Shown here in pieces: positions 31,601-43,190 of a stretch of 64,000 nt of DNA. The translations under genes were made by a program, and so were the position numbers. This DNA is from Desmodus rotundus (Eukaryota; Chordata; Mammalia; Chiroptera; Phyllostomidae), in contig NC_071390.1 of assembly GCF_022682495.2 (NCBI RefSeq), positions 170,711,220-170,775,219 on the forward strand, read 5' to 3'. The notes under the pieces are model-generated. The model was not told the origin of the DNA and ran no database searches. It worked only from the letters and a program-made list of their open reading frames with translations. How positions within the stretch are numbered: the stretch's first letter is position 1; the number at the start of each line of letters is the position of its first letter.

Positions 31601-33215
31601 AGAGCTCCTTGCAAAAGACAAGCAACATGTGAATTTCCTTCCCTTCTACTGTAGAGTCAAAACTAGTAGCCAGAGTTATAAACAAAACAAAATACCCTCT
31701 GAGTGGGACTGGAGAATTTATGGGAGAAAACTGATAGTGAAACATTTATGCCAGTGGCCTCAGTATATAAACCTCAAAGCACGCAACATGAGGCAGAGTG
31801 GAAGCTAAGGCTTGCACACCCTTCCCTGGCTTTATAAGGAGCCCAGCATAGCGCACCTTTAACCCATGGTGCTTTCTAAAGGCAAAAAGATACAACAAGC
31901 ATCCCCAGAGTTCTGTGAATTTCAGCGAGGTGCCTGGACATAACAACAAAAGGCAACACTAAGAACTTGTAAGAACAAGGATCTGGGCCCCTGGAGCAGG
32001 TGTAGGCCAGGCAGCAGGGAGTTGCAGGAGGACCTGTAGGTGGGGGGCTTCTCCTCCACAGACCAAACAAGCTTGAGCTGTTCACATAACATCTGGTGCC
32101 TGATGCTCACCTAAGCTTCTAAGGGCCTTTCCAGCATGGGAAATACATCATTTTTTAAATTTTAATATGAAAAATGAAGGCCATGTTAACACATCTAGTT
32201 CTTCAAACAGAGTAAGGGAAGGACGGGATATGTGTCAGGAATCAGGCTGGGAAGGGATTCCAAAGTCATGTGTTTGCTTTCCCAATTCTGTTTCACACAG
32301 GTGGAAGTTAAGAGCTCTAGTGATGATCGTGAATGCTTCAACTCATCAAAATGCTTAAGGACTTGGCTTTCCTTGTTGTTTACAGAGGCTTTGTTTAAGA
32401 TTTCACAATCTTATTATCTACCTATCACCATTCTGTTATACAACAGCTATGCAATTTCATTGCAAATATCTCTTTATATGCCCCTCCTTTTTTCTAGTAG
32501 TATTGCCCCAAATGAGGACTTGGGACCAGGGCATTATTTGTGACCGATCTCTAGTCTTCACGTCTCTTTTCACTTCAATTTACAGTCACAATCTTCCCGG
32601 GGAATCATCTTGACCAGGTGACCCCTGCCTGCCAGATAAAGGCTGGATGAAATCCTTAGCACAGCACTGTGGTTGCTTTAACATGATTCCAATGTATACT
32701 TCTTAGATGACCCCCCGCTTAATTCAATACCGCAAATGGATGAAACTTTTTTAGTCGATAAACATACCTTTAAACCATTTCAATGAATGTTGTCCTCTCT
32801 GTATGGATGCTTTTTTCTCTCTCATGTTTTTAGAAACTACAGAAATCCCCTGAAAATGGAATTTCTGTGTTGTTTTCCTTGTGTCCTTGAGTCAAAAGTG
32901 CTTTTTACTCCAGACTCTGTAACACCCATATGACTCAACATTATTCTGGGCACTGATGAAAATCCCCATCATTGTATCATTACTGAATCATGTGTTGCTT
33001 GGTCCTTCAAGCAAACCAAAAAAGGATGGGGGGTTCTTATTTCCTCAGAAAACAGATTAGCCCATTAGCCAACCATCTAACCAAATAGTCACATTTTAAC
33101 TAGCTAAATATAGATACGGAACAAACTTCCGCAGCTGTGATTTTATTACTGCAAATAAACATGAAAAAGGATTCTGCCATTAGCATGTTCAAAACTCAAA
33201 AATTCTATAAACACT
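31600..33215. other. Unique non-coding stretch
   Basis: About 1.6 kb with nothing I can name. Overlapping minus-strand frames at 31746-32110 (62-69 codons) and a plus-strand 103-codon frame at 32232-32543 match no known protein. Confidence 0.4.
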
Positions 33216-33375
33216 GTCTACTTAGTACCCTGCCAGCCACTTTCACACGTTCTTATTTCTTGTAACAAATCTGTGAATTCATTAATATCATTTTCATCTT
33301 ACAGGGAAAGAAGCTGAAGCTCAGAGCGCTTAATGGCTTGGCCTAAATCACACATGATTCCAATCACACAACGTC
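33215..33375 (-). mobile_element. MIR SINE
   Basis: Reversed MIR: 'agtaccctgccagccacttt', 'tcatcttacagggaaagaag', 'ctgaagctcagagcgctt', 'ggcctaaatcacaca'. The correct order is preserved. Confidence 0.7.
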
Positions 33376-33655
33376 CTCACTCCCCGTGCACCTGCCCACG
33401 TTGTGATTAGAAACCTACCATTCATTCGTGAGCATCACCTCCCAGAGGCTGAGAAGAAATGAAGTAGTTGCTTCACATCCTAAGGGTTATAGGATGCCAA
33501 CGAATGGGGAAAAGAAGACCCCTCATAAAGCACTCACTTGAAAGGGGAGCTGGCTATTGAGTCTTAAAATTCATCTGCCTTTCCAAAACGGAAGGCCTTG
33601 GGGTGGATCGGAACCAAGCCTGGAGACAGTCTATTCACTCTCTTCTTCAGCACAT

Positions 33656-33718
33656 GCACACAGATAATGGGTACACACACAATTTACACATGCACACATA
33701 TACACACACGGTGGTGCA
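33656..33718. repeat. Imperfect (CA)n repeat
   Basis: A CA-rich stretch broken by TG and AT steps ('acacacacaatttacacatg'). It forms the histidine/threonine-rich part of an 81-codon frame that is otherwise unrecognisable. Confidence 0.8.
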
Positions 33719-33884
33719 CGGGACCCCCAGGATGTCATTATCCTGGGCTCATTTTCCTTTATTTAAATCATGAGAAAAGACACATGAAAAAAATTAGAGA
33801 CGAATACAAAACCTCTCTTCTACAAACCAAAAGTGTAATTTAGTGAGAAAAAGAAAATAGGCTGACAAGGCACTGTTTGGTGGC

Positions 33885-34010
33885 ATTCATTCAAAATATA
33901 TTTATTGAGCACCTAGGATATGCTAGATACTGGTCAGGCATCAGGGAAACACGAAAGAGTAAAACTCCACCCCATTTTCAAGAAACTCTGGCAAAGAAAA
34001 AGCATTTATC
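33885..34010 (+). repeat. Old interspersed repeat fragment
   Basis: 'ttcattcaaaatatatttat', 'tgagcacctaggatatgcta', 'gatactggtcaggcatcag' and then 'aaaactccacc' recall the same ancient repeat noted at 3240 and 39215. The name is uncertain. Confidence 0.5.
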
Positions 34011-34406
34011 AAATAGTAACACTGTGGACAAAAAGGACAGGTAACCTCACAGGGTGATCTGATCACGAATTCCTAACTGGGCAGGTCAGGGTGGGTAGGA
34101 ACACCCCAGCCATATAAAGTTTTCAGTAAAAGGATTCTTTGCCTTAAGCAAGCCCTGTCCATTGTTCCTGTGCCCCTAGGTTAATGCCTTTAAGACAAAC
34201 ATAAACAAAGAGCCCCTAGTCTTAACTATCTTGTGACTCAGTCCCAGCCTTGCTTTAGTCCACTTACACGTAATCTTCCTTACCTCCCTTCCTTAATTTC
34301 AAATGTATAATAGAAGTTGCAAAATTGTCATTCTCTAGAGCATTTGATAGCTTGCTCCTCAGCAATTGCCCATTTCGGCTCAAGTAAACTCTCATGAGAT
34401 TTCTCT

Positions 34407-34618
34407 GCCCTGGCAGGGTGGCTCAGTAGGTTGGAGCATTGTGCCCCCCACCAAAGGTTTTGGGTTTGATCCCAGGTCAGGGCACACTTGGGAGGCAAAG
34501 GGTCAATGCTTCTCTCTCACATCGATGTTTCTCTCTCTCCCGCTCTCTCTCTCCTGCTGTCTCTCCCTCTCTCTCTCTCCTTCTCCCTCTGACACTTCTT
34601 TCTTCCTCTCTCTCCCAC
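34407..34618 (+). mobile_element. VES-type bat SINE, plus strand
   Basis: Starts 'gccctggcagggtggctcag', giving the A box region, then 'gttttgggtttgatcccagg' as the B box region, 'tcagggcacacttgggaggc', and 'catcgatgtttctctctctc' followed by a long CT-rich body. The middle differs from the copies at 7701 and 61721, suggesting another subfamily. There is no clear A-rich tail or target duplication. Its CT-rich body accounts for the serine/leucine-rich open frame at 34366-34758. Confidence 0.9.
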
Positions 34619-34619
34619 T

Positions 34620-35060
34620 GAGAATGACCCAGGAAGCATGGGCCCTACACAAAGGCCATTTTGAAACCAGGAGCAAAGCCTTAGGACAAGCTGACGTTGA
34701 GAACGGAGAAATGATGAAACAGAAAGAAATGAAAAGTTATGGCCTGACCTACCTCTGAACTTCTTGCTCTGTGAATTAATGGTTTTCCTTATTACTGAAC
34801 CCAGATTCAGACAGGTTTCAGTTATTTGCGACCAAAAGCATGTAACTAATCCACTAACCATAACCACCTATTTTCTAGACTTAAATGGCTTATATCTTAT
34901 TGGTAAATTAAAGAAAACAAGAGTGTTTTTCCATAGGCTTCCACAACATGAAACATTCCCCTGCTTACAGATACCATCACCCTGGCACTTCAGAAACGAA
35001 AACAAACTGTTCTCATTTTCAAGCACATGAGTAAAGCACACAAATTCAGTGAAGTGTCAG
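34620..35060. other. Unique non-coding stretch
   Basis: Nothing recognised. Opposite-strand frames of 88 and 116 codons overlap here and partly run into the SINE. Confidence 0.4.
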
Positions 35061-35064
35061 TGTT

Positions 35065-35205
35065 TCTAATAACATACTAGTGATATTTATTGAGAATTCA
35101 TTAAGTGTAAGCTCTTTACTGACACCACAAACTCAATCTTCACAGCAATCCAGTAAGGTACGTAGTACATTACCTTCTCCTACCTGGTAAGGAAGCCAGG
35201 CTGAC
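35065..35205 (-). mobile_element. MIR SINE fragment
   Basis: Reversed MIR 3' part: 'gatatttattgagaattcat', 'aagtgtaagctctttactga', 'tcttcacagcaatccagtaa', 'ggtacgtagtac'. The core is mostly lost. Confidence 0.65.
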
Positions 35206-35569
35206 AGAGCGCCTCCCACCCAGCCCAGCCGGCTGCGCCAACTCGTTTTAACCCCATCCTGTCTGCCCACAAAAACTTGGCTCTCTTAACCACAGCACGC
35301 TGACTCACATGCCATTTCTTTTTAAATTCTAACATAAATTAACACAACGTGCCCCCCATAATCAACAGGATGTAGTACAGTAAGCGGCGGGATGGTTTGC
35401 CTGGACATTGCCCTGACTTAGCAATCGGCACACATAAACATCCCAGAGACTTTTTCACACACAAACTGTTTAAAAACCAGATACACTGCTCCTGAAGGGT
35501 TCCTTTTCTCCAAAGGGAGTTTTCTGTTTCCATGACAAAAATTTAAGTTGGAGGTAAATAATAAAAGTC

Positions 35570-36880
35570 CCTATTAAGTCGATTTAATGAGCATTTACTG
35601 AGCCTCTGTTACGGCCTTAGTGATATGGTGGGTGCTTTAGGGAGCACAAAAATGAAGAAGACTTAGAAGCTGCCACCGGAAGCTGAATTCCAGAAGGAGA
35701 GAGAGAGGGACAAACTCACTCTGCTATCCGACAGCTGTTCCCTACAGCTAACAGAGGCATCAGAAAGGCTGTGAGGCTGGGCTGCAGGGCACCGGCTCTG
35801 GTTCAGCTCCATGCAAAAAGCCTGGGAGGAGAGGCACACATTTGAGTTCCTTAGATCTAGTCTTAAAGTCCACTCATTGAGTCAAGGCAGCAGTCCCAAC
35901 TGCAGGCCAGCACCTCAGGTGACAGTGAGATGAATAAAATGTGACCTGTGCTATAAAATTCTCTTGAGATACAAGGCGTACTGTTAGCATGAAGAGGGGT
36001 GAGAGGCATTCTGTCAGGTGGTATGGGAGAAGGAAGAAGCATTCCAGGGAAGAGCCATTATCTGCATTAGGCTGGTATGAGACCTCCAAATGGAACGCAC
36101 TGTTCACCTGAAGCAGGAAGTACATGGAGTCCCATTTTCTTCAGAGAAATCAAGTAGGCCTGCATGGTGGAGGAGGCACAATTTGGGTCTTGGGTAGTGA
36201 ATAGAAGTTTGCCTCGTGATGAAGACACAGAAAATATCAGAAGCAACTGTCCAGAAGCTCAAGAACAGCTAAGTTACTGTTCTCTTCATATAACTCTTCA
36301 AGTATATGGTCTAACGAGAAAACATCAAGAAATAATAACTTGGGGTCACTGAGGGACTATGAAGGCCAAGGCAGGAATCCAGACTGCAGACTGCAGTGGC
36401 TATCAGTAAATGTTTAGAGAAAAATAATAGTTCTATGAATGTACTAGCCCTGTCACGGTGGGCTAGTAGTAATTCAGTCAAGCGTTTCAGGCTACAATTA
36501 TTTTATTTATAAAATTGAGGCAGCGATATATACTTACCAAAGTTCCTCTGAATGTAATGTATGGGAAAATGTTGGGTAATATCTCCATTGCTCTGCTAAT
36601 GTGCAAACTGATTTTAGACTGGAGAGAGGACATCAGCCTTGCTGTGCTGTAAGGCACCTATGGCTGGTGGGCAGACGATGGTGTTAGTGAAGAAGTCCTG
36701 TGGCGGGGGGCCTGGTTAGGAAGTAGGCTAAAGACAGAGGAAGGAGCGGATAGATGCATGTGGTCCTCGGGAGCCAGAGCCAACAGAACTTGAGAGTGAG
36801 GATAAGGGAAGGAAACAGGTCAAGGTGACACTAAGCTTCAAGTCTGGATAAGTGACGGGATGGGTGGGAGAAAGAGCGTG
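35570..36880 (+). repeat. Scattered pieces of ancient interspersed repeats (families not named)
   Basis: 35575-35660 ('catttactgagcctctgtta'), 35890-36130 ('gcattccagggaagagccat') and 36655-36850 ('gagccaacagaacttgagag') each resemble parts of the old purine-rich repeat suggested elsewhere. The parts are separated by sequence I cannot place. Confidence in a single origin is low. Short open frames here are unrecognised. Confidence 0.3.
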
Positions 36881-37029
36881 ACAAGCTCCCTGCACAGCAT
36901 TATGGCTGCACAGTTAACAATGCACAGAACATGGTGAGGGTTTAAAATGCACTTTAAGGCTCAGGAATTTCTAGCTTTTTTACCTAATTAAATGACACTC
37001 TTATCCCCGGGCCACACGTGAAATGTGTG

Positions 37030-37200
37030 GCAAAGGGCACTGCACTGTATTCCAATGCCAGTCCGCACTTGGGCAAGTTCCCTCATCTCTTTGGGGTCTC
37101 TGTTTCCTCACCTGTAATTTGGTTCTCCTTCACACTGTTGAGGAAATGAGGAACTGTGAATAGGAATAAAGTGCTTGGAAGACCTGCTGGGTCATGCGCT
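37030..37200 (+). mobile_element. MIR SINE fragment, plus strand
   Basis: 'acttgggcaagttccctcat', 'ctctgtttcctcacctgtaa', 'ttgaggaaatgaggaactg' and 'aataaagtgcttggaaga' follow the MIR core to 3' order well. Confidence 0.75.
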
Positions 37201-39080
37201 CCATCTAGAGCTACACGGCTGACTTCATCACTCCCACCCTCATCGCCACCCCCCTCCAACCAGAGCCTCCTTCTCTGCATGCAGTGAAGGTACCCACACA
37301 TGGATGAAAGCACCAGCTTCTCCATGGCTGTCTGCAGTCCGCCTCCAGCCCTACACGTGAAATATCAGTGTGCTTCTCCCATTTAAAAAAATCAGTGCTT
37401 TGATTTGGGGCAAGAAAAATAACAATGGATAGTAAGGTCTCCTGAGTAGTTTCTACAGCTACAACTAGACCAGGACTATAAGCAGAGCACACTCTGCGGA
37501 TGCAAACTTTGGTCGGTCTGCTGAATGCTCGATGGGGCCAGGATGGGCCACGGGTGATAACTTTTGCTGCTTGTGCTGGTCGACTCACCACCGCCCCAGG
37601 CATCACTGACTCACTCTCCTGGTATTGCCTCCTGGACACAGTCCGAGTTTCCCAGCTTCCCAGCTGAGCGGTCGTGACTCACTGTCCCTGTAGGGCTGGA
37701 TTTGCTCAGATAAGATAATACCCTTTCACGCACAGGCACTGCGAATTCCTCTCTACCCCTTGGACAGAGAAGATAATTTAGGTGGAAAGGCATACATCAC
37801 TGGATTTAACACAGTGACCAAACACAAAGCCTCCTAAAAAGGTCAGAAGTCCATGCTGCGGAGTGGCGAAGAGCAGTGGGAGCCTTCTCAACCAGAGTGG
37901 TATCAGCTGCCCCTTCTCAACCCACGTACAGGGCCGGCAGGATGACATGAAACCAGCTGCTCAGCTGCTTCCCGTCACGTCCGCAATTTCAGTTCCGTAG
38001 TAATGCTGTCGCCCTGTTGTTTTATTTGCAAATGAACAAAATCACACACACACACAGACAAATACACATTATATTAAGAAAGGGTTGATAAAAACTACAA
38101 AAGATGTTATAAACGAGAACCCTTTTCTGCAGGCTTTCCCAAATAGAATAGAGAGTATCACCAGAAGGCACAAAAAGCTGCCTATATATAAGTGCATATC
38201 TTTTATTGATATAAAATATATTGATTAGACAAGTTAACTGATTGCTGCTCTTCAAGCTGAAACGCTGTCGTGGGAGAACAAATGCAAAGGTATTTAAGAG
38301 TTAAAGCTGCAAAGGCTTCCTGTAACTCATTTGTCATGAGAGATGGCTGTGGACCCCTTGCATCACCTGCATTTCCCCACCAGCCTGTGAATATTCGAGT
38401 GTCCACTCTGTGTGAATACTGTTCTGTGGTGGACAGAAAGATCATGGTCAAGCCCTCAACGAGTGAGCAACCTAGTTAGGGGATTCTGCTGTAAAAAAAA
38501 AAAACACTGATAATACAAAAATAAAACCATTTCTATAATATACCAGGACTTGGTCAAAGTAGCATATTTTTCATTCCCCAGACGAGCAGTGTGAGACTCA
38601 ATCGTGTGGAAAAGTAAGCATATCTGCACATTGGAAGGTGTCTATTTGTTGGTGTTGCCCACCCACACAGGGGACGGGACCCCAGGGCCCAGGTGGGGTG
38701 GTAGCAACCCCTGACTGACAGCGGTCACTACTGGGGGGAAGTCAGGCGGTGCCCAGTTGACAGCAAAGCCAGGCGGGATGTCAACATTCCTGAAGCGGGA
38801 CTGGGGAGACAGAAAACTGCAGGAAACGGGTGAGCTCACAAAATAGGTAGAAAGAAAGAAATAATAGGCATCTTGTAAGGTTTCTGTGCCTGGTTGGACT
38901 TCCCATTCTAATGCTCGGGGTGAGGGGCAGGTGGGTGTGGGAACGGTTCTCAGCTGAAAACCAGAAGCAATAACAAATTATTTTAACAGACGATGGTAAA
39001 AGTTTGGTTATTTTTCCTCAACCAACTTAAGAGCTGTTCGACTGATGAAAAACATTTAACACCAAGCGAACTCTGTGGGA
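37200..39080. other. Unique non-coding stretch
   Basis: No recognised transposon. It contains the longest open frame of the window, 142 codons on the minus strand (37211-37639), whose translation is not protein-like in composition and is not recognised. A (CA)n run lies at 38041-38058 and a 12-base A run at 38493-38504. GC-richer sequence at 38640-38760 is not long enough for a CpG island. Confidence 0.4.
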
Positions 39081-39084
39081 GACG

Positions 39085-39200
39085 TATCGCATCCTCTCAT
39101 CCTCTCTGCGACAGGGCGACATTGGATATGGGGGCACGGAGGTTAAGCGATGTGCTCCGAGTCACACAGCTAGGCAGCACTGAAGCCAGGGTTCAAATTC
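39085..39200 (-). mobile_element. MIR SINE fragment
   Basis: 'gcacggaggttaagcgatgt', 'ccgagtcacacagctaggca' and 'gaagccagggttcaaattct' give the reversed MIR core and head side. Confidence 0.75.
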
Positions 39201-39204
39201 TGAC

Positions 39205-39400
39205 AAAGTGGTTGCAAAGCATCATTCATTCACTCATCCAGTATTCTTGTGTGCCTACTACTCTTCTCGGCCTTCCTAAACCTCGTATTTTAAGTGGGAG
39301 GGACAGACAACCAGAAAAATAAGTTAAATGTATAGCATGATAAACAGTAAAGAGAAAACAACAGCAAGTGGAAGAGAGGGCTGGGATATTCAGCTTCCTT
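39205..39400 (+). repeat. Old interspersed repeat fragment
   Basis: 'cattcattcactcatccagt', 'gtgcctactactcttctcgg' and 'gtgggagggacagacaac', then an A-rich part ending in 'gaagagagggctggga'. It follows the order of the old repeat also suggested at 33885 and 3240. Confidence 0.5.
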
Positions 39401-39798
39401 ATACAGAGGGAACCTAAACTATTAGAGAATGGGTTAGTTTTATGCTTTTAATAAAATCTGGAAAATAAATGTTTGTTAATATTGGGCATATTTGAAGTGA
39501 ATTATTTCTATTAAACCCATTTACCGTCACGCTTTGAAGTGGTTTTGTTTCAGCCATAACCTGGTGTTTCCTTTGATACCTTTTTCTTCCACATTTTATA
39601 TAAATAAGAACTAGCCGTCAAAACCACAGGCGGCAGGGAAAGAAGAGAGGGGCTGTAATTATCAGTAATGGTCAATGTAAGTGTCCTGGTGAGAAGCAAC
39701 TATCTGTCAGGTATATGCAAAAAAGATGTCTTAGGAGATTTTTCACACTACTAATTGTTTTGTCTTTTTATCCCTGCCCCTAACGCATCATATCTAAG

Positions 39799-39840
39799 TG
39801 TGTGTGTGTGGCGGGGGGGGGGGGGGGGGGGGGGGTGGGT
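39799..39840. repeat. (GT)n followed by a 23-base poly-G run
   Basis: A short 'gtgtgtgtgtg' precedes an unbroken run of 23 G (39813-39835), then 'tgggt'. Long G runs can fold into G-quadruplexes and are hard to sequence, so the true length may differ. Confidence 0.95.
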
Positions 39841-40060
39841 AATCCTAGACAGATGGGTTTTGGTAAAAACTACTGAACAAATTAAACTCTATGTTGACTT
39901 CAAAGTCCACTAACCATCTACAAATTGGACATGCAAACACTCTGGCTTCAACATCCTCTCTGTGGAATGAGAGAGCCCTGCGAGCTTGCGCCCAGCTTGC
40001 AGGAAGAGCTCAGTAGTAAAGGTTCTCCACCCTCAGAGTACTTGAGCAGGGTTGTGCGTG

Positions 40061-40076
40061 TGTGAGAGAGAGAGCG
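40061..40076. repeat. Short (GA)n run
   Basis: 'gagagagagagcga' following a GT-rich segment. Confidence 0.8.
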
Positions 40077-40487
40077 AAATTCAGATCATTTAGTAAAAAT
40101 TACAATAACAACACCAGTATTTGCTCAGGTGGTTGTGTGTGTATACCTTAACAAATGATTTTACATGTAACACACAGAAACACACATCTAAGCAAATACC
40201 AGTGCTAAGCTGGTATTACAGAAGGAATTAAGTTTCTCTACCCTAGAGTTAACAATAGCAAAAAGATGCAATGTTCACCTTCAAAGGTGGGCTACAAAAC
40301 AAACAGATTTCTCAATGACCATGTAAATGATTTACCTGATCATTGATGCAAAAAAAAAGTAACATTTAACTTTGACCTCCCATGTCTAAAATAGTTTTAA
40401 TTAAAAAAAAAAGTCTCAATGACAATGAACAAAAAGTGGTTGTTCCTTGGAACAGCTAAAGGCAGCTCTCGTCATTTGGATCTATCA

Positions 40488-40649
40488 GTGGAAGTGGGGG
40501 AAGCAGGGATGGAAGTGGGGGAGGCAGAGATGGAAGTGGGGGAAGCAGAGATGGAAGTGGAGGAAGCAGAGATGGAAGTGGGGGAGGCAGAGATGGAAGT
40601 GGGGGAAGCAGAGATGGAAGTGGAGGAGATGGAAGTAGGGGAAGCAGAG
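40488..40649. repeat. 21-bp minisatellite with A-B-C higher-order pattern
   Basis: Seven to eight units of 21 bases beginning 'atggaagtg'. Variants are A (ends 'ggggaggcagag'), B ('ggggaagcagag') and C ('gaggaagcagag'). The order from 40509 is A B C A B, then a C-like unit cut to 15 bases (40614-40628), then a final variant. So a 63-bp A-B-C block is itself repeated. The unit is a multiple of three and free of stops in some frames. This creates open frames of 113 (plus) and 108 (minus) codons, which I reject as genes. Confidence 0.95.
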
Positions 40650-42980
40650 AGTCACACAGCTCCGAGAGACAAAAACTGCATAGTGCAGCCCGGTGCTGTG
40701 AGGCACAGGCCTGGGAGACTAGGGCACTTGTGCACAAGGCTGTCGCTGCAGGGGAAGTGACTTCCATCACTTCCCGACACATGTGACCACAGGGTGCTTT
40801 TCTCGTGTGTCACTGCAGAGCACACCTCAGGACTCAGTGCTTTGAAATATAATATAAAACAATCAGAACTGGGAAGAAGAGCTGTACTTTAAAACATTTA
40901 AACCAGAATCACCTTATAAAAATATAATAAAAGTAATTCGCAGTACATTCCATACAGGTAATATGAGTATAGCATTTCTTTGGAAATAACTAAACCTCTA
41001 GCGAAATATGCTTTCCTACTCTTTAAAAGTGTTGTTAAACCAGGTCAGTTAATTTAGAAATAAAGCAATATCTGGATGGCACTGTTGTAGTTCCAAACCA
41101 CTTTTCTCTCTGTAAATCAGTGCACGGTTTTCGAGTGGGAAAGGGTTGAAGAACAATATTTGGCCATTTGAATGATACTCTGTTATATTCACACTTCTTT
41201 TTAGCCCCTCTGTCACAGTTAGCTCAAGTTCTTCATCTGATTTTGAACTAGCCTCCCATCTTAGGGCAGCAGAATGATACTTGATAACTTGGAAAAGAAT
41301 AGGAAATGGTGCTGATAATAGTCACGCTGCCCTTTGTGTAGCGGCTTTGTGGTAAGAATGGTGAGAATAAAGAAGGAAAAATCCTCCCAGACCCCTTTCG
41401 GGGAAAACAGTAGCCCTGAAATATGAGGATTGATATACTTTGTGATTTTTAATGTAGTTATTGTGGCTACAAATGGTATCCATACAACTTCGCATTTTCA
41501 AACACCATGCGCTGCAGTGACTTCCCTGCATGAACTAAATTCCAGAGGATTACATAGTGGGCGGGGAGAGGAAAAAGGTATTTCCTTTTATCAAATACAA
41601 GTATGCTGCTTTCTCATTCCATCACATCCCCCATGTAATAAAAGAAGAATCCAGGGTGGTCACTTTGGAGTACCTGATTAACAACTTTCCTTGAAACTAT
41701 TCATTAGGTATGGAATTCATTCCCCTTCAAAAGAGGAAAATAAAACCACACCAACGCAGAGAGTGAACTTGTCCTTTAGAAACAGACTCCAGGTTTCAGT
41801 TGCCTTCAGGGTATTCAGGTTCTATACATTCTCTTCTCCTCAAAGGTCAGGGAAATTACATTGTCCAGGATACACAATACATTTCGGGAGAATTAGGGAA
41901 AATGATGGTCCTTGGTCACAAACCTGTTTCAATCAAAATACGGTAATATAAATGAGAACATAAAAACCTGCGACAACCAACTCTATTACACTCCCTCAAT
42001 TTGCTTTGCTTGGTTTTTAAGTCATTTCTTCATGCTATTATTAGTGGTGTTTGAGAGGCAGGCTATTACTGAAACTATGGTACTTCAATCTTCTACCACT
42101 TACCTCATATTGAGAGATTATCAAGTATCAATACAACCACTTAATAATGCATAACCATCGACTCTCCTTTAATAATTTTTTAAATCTAAACCTCCAAACA
42201 ATTTACTTTTAATAGCAAAACCATGCAAAATACAAGCAAGCTCTCTTTATCTAGTAAAAAAACAAAACAAAACTGCCTTTATTTTCTGAATACTAATAGG
42301 AAATAGAACAACATCAAACTCATTCATCCACAATCTAATTATCTCATCTAGGTTTATTACCATGAGTAATTCCACCATTATAATTTGTGCAAGTCCTGTG
42401 AAGAGTTCCCTATACAGTTTTGAAAAAGAGCTAGAAGAAATCTTTGATATGTTTTCATTTCCTATCCTGTTCTCCACTTTCTTTGGGTGTCCCCTAGAGA
42501 CCAGGAGGAAACATTGTGCTATCTGTGGTGACATGATGGGGAACACATCAGCCATGGCTCCCCTCTTGCCTGACCTCCCATATGCTGGCAGAGAAACTGG
42601 TCCTCAAAAAGACAACAGAATCTGTGCTCAGAATCTGCAGCTAGTGACCAGCAGAACTAGGAACATAACTAGTATGTCTTCTGACTTCTGATGAATGTTC
42701 CCTTCCTGTCACAATGAACATTTTATTCCAAATTCAAATTATTGCTACTATCTTTTTCAGGCTTCATTCCATCAAGCATTCAGTTGGCAAGTATGTATCA
42801 ACCACACCTGCACTAAGCTAGATGCTGTATGCAAAACAAAGACAAATGTCAGAAAAGGAGTCTTTGCAAAATTAACATGTGTTGTGATTACAGGATCATA
42901 CTTAACAACACATTATATGAGACTGATAACAACAGTAGTAGTTTTAATTATAAAAACAAAATAATAAAACATACTTAACA
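40650..42980. other. Mostly unique AT-rich stretch
   Basis: No gene and no confident transposon. Opposite-strand frames of about 100 codons overlap at 42247-42691. 'aagtatgtatcaaccacacc' and 'ctaagctagatgctgtatgc' at 42789-42833 may be a scrap of the old repeat seen at 3240. Poly(A)-like short runs are scattered. Confidence 0.4.
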
Positions 42981-42984
42981 CTAT

Positions 42985-43190
42985 ATACCAGACTTCATAC
43001 TAAGCCATAACGGCTGAGTGCATATTTAATCTAGATACCACTTCCACCAGGTAAATTCTACTATCACCCTACTCTTACACAAGGGGAAACTGAGGCACGG
43101 GGCAGCTAAATACGTGACATTCCCAAGGTTACACATTCAGAGATTCAAACCCTGGCAGTCTGAAACAAGTGTTTGTTTTCTTAATCACCA
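42985..43190 (-). mobile_element. MIR SINE
   Basis: A well-preserved reversed MIR: 'gaaactgaggcacggggcag', 'gtgacattcccaaggttaca', 'gagattcaaaccctggcagt', preceded by the 3' part with 'aggtaaattctactatcacc'. It is the clearest MIR in this half of the window. Confidence 0.82.

Noticed and set aside
34366..34758. 130-codon serine/leucine-rich frame
   Set aside because: It covers a VES SINE and its CT-rich body, which gives such residues by composition.
37211..37639. 142-codon open frame on the minus strand, the longest in the window
   Set aside because: Not recognised and of a length expected by chance among both strands of 64 kb. It has no splice, promoter or tail structure that I can defend, and other frames are also open nearby.
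40419..40760. 113-codon frame with repeated MEVGEAE motif
   Set aside because: It is a translation of the 21-bp minisatellite. The opposite strand is also open (108 codons), as expected for a stop-free repeat with a length divisible by three.
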